NCBI GenBank assembly: GCA_946886175.1
Contig: CAMPIA010000044.1
Location: forward strand, 1 to 8,431
DNA length: 8,431 nucleotides
From: an uncultured Altererythrobacter sp.
GTDB lineage: Bacteria; Pseudomonadota; Alphaproteobacteria; Sphingomonadales; Sphingomonadaceae
Reading direction: 5' to 3'
A model generated the notes under the pieces. The model saw nothing but the letters and a program-made list of their open reading frames with translations. It did no database searches and was not told where the DNA came from. The stretch's first letter is position 1; each line of letters starts with the position of its first letter. Positions 5,812 to 8,431 of this stretch are shown here, piece by piece. The position numbers and the translations under genes are program-made.

Positions 5812-7899
5812 TTACTCCCTCGGGCGCAGCGAGAGGGCGAAGCCGCCGCCGGGCTCCATCGTCAGCGTCAGCGTGTCGCCCCCGCGCACCTCGCGCGTCT
5901 CGCGGACCATGGCGAACCGGTCGCCTCCGATGCCGCCGCCCTCCCCATCGCGCCAGATTTCGGCGGTGTAACGCTGACCCTCGGGCAGGAAGGACAGGTC
6001 GATCGCGACTTCGCGCCGCGCGCCGTCGGTTACACCCCCGATCCACCAATCCCCACCGCCACGGCGCTGGCGCGCGACCACCGCGTATTCGCCGATCTCT
6101 CCCGCGAGCACGCGGGTCCGCTCCCAATCGACCGGCACCTGCTTGATGAAGGCGAGCGCGTCGGGATGCTTCAAGTAGTTCTCGGGCAAGTCGGCGGCCA
6201 TCTGGATCGGCGAGTAGATCACCACATAGTCGGCGAGCTGGCGCGCGAGAGTGTTGGGGATCGGGCGCCCGTCGCGCCCCTCGAGGCTGACGATCCCGGG
6301 AGTGAGGTCGAACGGGCCGGAGAGCATGCGGGTGAACAGCAGCGTCGGCACGTGGTCCGGCGGGTTCGGCGGCTCGCCCCAGGCCATGTACTCGGTCCCC
6401 CGCGCGCCTTCGCGGCTGACCATGTTGGGATAAGTGCGGCGCAGGCCGGTGTCCTTGATCGGCTCGTGCGCGTTGATCGCGATCTCGTGCTCGGCCGCGC
6501 GCCTGGCGACGAGCACGTGATGGCGCGCCATGTACTGGCCGTCGTGGTACTCCCACTGCTCGGTCCCGTCGGGATCCTCGCGCAGGATCATGCCCGCATC
6601 GGCGACATAGCCGGTCTTGACCGCGTGGACCCCGTGCCGCTGGTAATAATCGTAGGCTTCCTCCAGCTGGCGCTCGTAGAGCCCCGCGTTGCCCGCGGTT
6701 TCGTGGTGACCCATGATCTCGACGCCCTTCGCCTTCGCGTAAGCGGCGACCCGCGCCATGTCGAAATCGGGATAGGCTTGGGCGAACTCGAAGTTGCGCC
6801 CGCTCTCGCTCCACCAGCCCTTGTTCCAGCCTTCGACCAGGACCGACCCGAAGCCGTGCTCGGCGGCGAAATCGATGTAGCGTAGCGCATGTTCGGTGGT
6901 CGCACCGTGGCGCGGTCCGTCGTTCCAGGTCCACTGGTCGAGGTGCATCGCCCACCAGATGCCGATGTATTTGTGCGGCTCCACCCAGCTCACATCGCCG
7001 AGCTTGTTAGGCTCGTTGAGGTTGAGGATCATGTCCGAGGCGGCGTAGAGCGCGGGCGCATCCTCGCCGATCAGCACCGTTCGCCAGGGCGTCGCGAACG
7101 GCGCTTCGCGGCGGACCTTCCACGGCTGCGACGAGGGCGCGAGGCGGGTGCGGAAGCGCTGCCCGTCGATCCGCTGGAGCCAGAAGCCCGAATAGTCGGC
7201 CAGCGCGGCCTCGTGGATCGCGATATGCAGCCCGTCCTCGCGGCGGAAGGTGATCGGTGTGTGCGCGGTGCCGACCTCGTTCGCAGCCGTGTGGTTGTAG
7301 AGATACTCGTAGCGATTCCACTCACCGCCCGGGATCCACCAGGCTTCGGCCTCGCCCGCGCCCGAATTCGCGATATTGAACTCGGTCAGCTCCTCGTCGA
7401 TCCGCACGTCGGCGAGCTGTTCCTGCTCGGGAAACTCGAAGCGAAAGCCCACGCCTTCGTCGAACACCCGCGCGACGAGGTTGATCGTGCGCTTGGCGCG
7501 CACCTGCTCGACGATCGGCACGCGGATTTCGCGATAGTCGTTTTCGACCAGCCGGCGCTCGCCCCACGGCTGCTCCCAGGTTTCGGTGAACGTGGCGCGC
7601 GTCGCCTCACCCAGCATCATTCCGGACTGCCACTTGCCCGCGCCGCGCAGCATGAAGCCGAGCTTGGAGGGCGCGATCACCGGCTCGCCGTCACGCGTGA
7701 CCGACCAGGTCGGCACGCGTTCGACCGTGGTGATGGTGAAGCACACCCGCTCGTCGGGCGAGCATTGCGTGTGGGCCACATCGTCTTGCGCCGTGGCGGC
7801 CGAGTGTCCGCCGAACGCGAGCCCCAGCGCGAGCAGGCCGCCAACCATGCGGCGGATCGCGGGCGCACGGCACCAGCCGGGACGATTCGGATAATCCAT
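5812..7899 (-). CDS. Secreted GH97 glycoside hydrolase, inverting alpha-glucosidase type
   Basis: The product is 695 residues from ATG 7899, chosen because GGAG stands eight bases upstream and a signal peptide follows at once (RRMVGGLLALGLAFG, cut near ATAQ, 35-38). A longer in-frame start at 8124 would overlap the divergent gene and bury the signal. Architecture: GH97 N-terminal beta-sandwich ~45-300 (AWWIPGGEWNRYEYLYNHT), catalytic barrel ~305-585 (VLVEGWNKGWW, IMGHHETAGN, VKTGYV, INAHEPIKDTG, RTYPNMVSREGARGTEY, FDLTPGI), C-terminal beta domain ~590-690. E479, E497 and E503 have the same spacing (18 and 6) as SusB E508, E526 and E532, the base/calcium ligand, calcium ligand and general acid. 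E400 in HHE corresponds to SusB E439. Retaining GH97 alpha-galactosidases use an Asp nucleophile instead, so hydrolysis of alpha-glucosides with inversion is predicted. Location: periplasm. Divergent from a sugar symporter. Confidence 0.93.
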   Translation of the reverse strand: MDYPNRPGWCRAPAIRRMVGGLLALGLAFGGHSAATAQDDVAHTQCSPDERVCFTITTVERVPTWSVTRDGEPVIAPSKLGFMLRGAGKWQSGMMLGEATRATFTETWEQPWGERRLVENDYREIRVPIVEQVRAKRTINLVARVFDEGVGFRFEFPEQEQLADVRIDEELTEFNIANSGAGEAEAWWIPGGEWNRYEYLYNHTAANEVGTAHTPITFRREDGLHIAIHEAALADYSGFWLQRIDGQRFRTRLAPSSQPWKVRREAPFATPWRTVLIGEDAPALYAASDMILNLNEPNKLGDVSWVEPHKYIGIWWAMHLDQWTWNDGPRHGATTEHALRYIDFAAEHGFGSVLVEGWNKGWWSESGRNFEFAQAYPDFDMARVAAYAKAKGVEIMGHHETAGNAGLYERQLEEAYDYYQRHGVHAVKTGYVADAGMILREDPDGTEQWEYHDGQYMARHHVLVARRAAEHEIAINAHEPIKDTGLRRTYPNMVSREGARGTEYMAWGEPPNPPDHVPTLLFTRMLSGPFDLTPGIVSLEGRDGRPIPNTLARQLADYVVIYSPIQMAADLPENYLKHPDALAFIKQVPVDWERTRVLAGEIGEYAVVARQRRGGGDWWIGGVTDGARREVAIDLSFLPEGQRYTAEIWRDGEGGGIGGDRFAMVRETREVRGGDTLTLTMEPGGGFALSLRPRE

Positions 7900-7941
7900 G
7901 CAGCTCTCTCCCCTGCGCCGCGGCGCGACTACGTATGCGAA

Positions 7942-7970
7942 TTGACGGCGGCGCGGATTCTCGGGATGAG
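7942..7970 (+). promoter_or_regulatory. Candidate promoter of the sugar symporter gene
   Basis: TTGACG at 7942-7947 matches the -35 consensus at five of six positions. GATGAG at 7965-7970 after a 17-base spacer is a poor -10. Transcription would start just before the operator pair, which would then act as a roadblock. Tentative. Confidence 0.27.
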
Positions 7971-7998
7971 TTGTGCCGGAAGAGAATAGTGCGTGCAA
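7970..7998 (-). promoter_or_regulatory. Candidate GH97 promoter overlapping the operator
   Basis: On the minus strand TTGCAC (7993-7998) could be a -35 box and CACAAC (7970-7975), 17 bases on, a weak -10 box (three of six matches). Five of the six -35 bases lie inside the palindromic operator, which would fit repression by occlusion. Weak sequence evidence. Confidence 0.28.
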
Positions 7999-8007
7999 CC
8001 GGTTACA
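7994..8007. promoter_or_regulatory. LacI-family operator-like palindrome
   Basis: TGCAACCGGTTACA is a near-perfect palindrome with core AACCGGTT and outer TG/CA arms; only the third position of each arm fails to pair. A central CG with AANC/GNTT arms is the usual form of LacI-family operators, which in proteobacteria often control sugar transporter and glycosidase genes. The site lies between the divergent GH97 and FucP-type genes. No regulator gene is in the window. Confidence 0.6.
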
Positions 8008-8013
8008 TGGTTC

Positions 8014-8027
8014 GGTAAGCGGTTCGA
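8014..8027. promoter_or_regulatory. Second, degenerate operator copy
   Basis: GGTAAGCGGTTCGA keeps the AAGCGGTT core (seven of eight matches to the first site). Its centre is 20 bp from that of the first site, about two helical turns, so two dimers could bind the same DNA face. It lies 17 bases before the symporter Shine-Dalgarno. Confidence 0.35.
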
Positions 8028-8043
8028 AAAGCACTGTCACCCT

Positions 8044-8050
8044 GGGAGGA
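8044..8050 (+). promoter_or_regulatory. Ribosome binding site of the symporter gene
   Basis: GGGAGGA lies eight bases before ATG 8059. An ATG at 8051 follows it directly but is out of frame with the transporter and too close to be used. A second in-frame ATG at 8065 gives nearly the same protein. Confidence 0.75.
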
Positions 8051-8058
8051 ATGCGAAA

Positions 8059-8431
8059 ATGGCCATGGCACCCGACGTTGCGACGAGCACCGATCCGCAT
8101 CCGGTGGAGGACGGCGGCCAGCATATCGACGCGCCGGGCCTGCAGTATTTCGTGTTCGGCCTGTTCTTCATCTTCGGCGGCATCACCTCGCTCAACGACG
8201 TGCTCATCCCCAAGCTGAAGGAGCTGTTCACGCTCAACTACACCCAGGCGATGCTGGTGCAGTTCTGCTTCTTCACCGCCTATCTCCTGATCGGCATTCC
8301 CGGTGCGAAGCTGGTCAAGAAGATCGGCTATATGCGCGGCGCGGTTGCGGGACTGGTGACGATGATGGTCGGCTGTCTGCTGTTCATCCCGGCGAGCCAG
8401 ACCGCGACCTACGGCATCTTCCTGTTCGCGC
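8059..8431 (+). CDS. FucP-family sugar/H+ symporter, N-terminal part (3' end outside window)
   Basis: The first 124 residues are visible; the frame stays open to the window edge. A hydrophilic N-terminus of ~27 residues is followed by TM1 (YFVFGLFFIFGGITSLNDVL, 30-49), TM2 (AMLVQFCFFTAYLLIGIPGA region, ~65-85), the charged loop KLVKKIGYMRG and TM3 (~97-113). LNDVLIPKLKELF and QAMLVQFCFFTAY are hallmark blocks of the FucP subfamily of the MFS (fucose, glucose/galactose symporters). D47 corresponds to the D46 that is important for proton coupling in E. coli FucP; the partner Glu is outside the window. It sits in the inner membrane and would import monosaccharide with protons. The divergent GH97 enzyme would supply glucose, making a glucose-type substrate the best guess; fucose or galactose remain possible. 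Confidence 0.92.
   Translation, partial: MAMAPDVATSTDPHPVEDGGQHIDAPGLQYFVFGLFFIFGGITSLNDVLIPKLKELFTLNYTQAMLVQFCFFTAYLLIGIPGAKLVKKIGYMRGAVAGLVTMMVGCLLFIPASQTATYGIFLFA

Noticed and set aside
7930..7935. TACGTA palindrome upstream of GH97
   Set aside because: Six bases only with no extended symmetry; expected by chance.
5617..7989. Two long plus-strand frames (5617-6885 and 6889-7989) and a minus-strand frame at 5732-6955 within the GH97 region
   Set aside because: All overlap the GH97 gene, whose catalytic motifs and domain order are unmistakable. Their translations are Arg/Asp/Val-rich with no domain.
7900..8124. N-terminal extension of GH97 to an ATG at 8124
   Set aside because: It would overlap the operators and the start of the divergent symporter, has no good Shine-Dalgarno, and would place 75 residues ahead of a clear signal peptide.

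Overview
The window looks like chromosome from a GC-rich alphaproteobacterium, most likely a sphingomonad or Erythrobacteraceae relative. That guess rests on the strong third-position G/C bias, a TonB-dependent receptor with a QIVVTGE TonB box, and a glycoside hydrolase family 97 (GH97) gene beside a FucP-type sugar symporter. No rRNA, tRNA, CRISPR array, insertion sequence or phage gene was seen. The genus assignment is inference.

Layout. (1) 1-566 (+): 3' end of a type I sulfatase; its catalytic N-terminus lies outside the window. (2) 838-1944 (+): an exported protein of the DUF2279 (YfiM-like) family, function unknown. (3) 1971-4241 (-): a complete TonB-dependent outer-membrane receptor resembling the zinc receptor ZnuD, convergent with (2) and separated from it by 26 bases. 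A Zur-box-like inverted repeat lies in its putative promoter. (4) 4344-5759 (-): a 12-helix major facilitator superfamily (MFS) permease of the DHA3 drug-exporter type. (5) 5812-7899 (-): a secreted GH97 enzyme carrying the residue set of the inverting alpha-glucosidase branch. (6) 8059-end (+): 5' part of a FucP-family sugar/H+ symporter, divergent from (5).

How the genes may work together. The GH97 enzyme would release a monosaccharide, probably glucose, from alpha-glucosides in the periplasm. The divergent FucP-type symporter would carry it across the inner membrane. A palindromic LacI-type operator (TGCAACCGGTTACA) and a weaker copy 20 bp away lie between the two genes and could co-regulate them. 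The GH97 and DHA3 MFS genes look like one transcription unit ending in a small intrinsic terminator whose loop contains the MFS stop codon. The receptor gene follows with its own promoter and looks like a separate, zinc-controlled unit. The sulfatase may belong to a wider carbohydrate locus, but the DUF2279/receptor block separates it from the sugar genes.

I did not find a radically new system. The most useful leads are the divergent LacI-type operator pair, the ZnuD/Zur-like pairing, and the unusual co-transcription of an exporter-type MFS with GH97.
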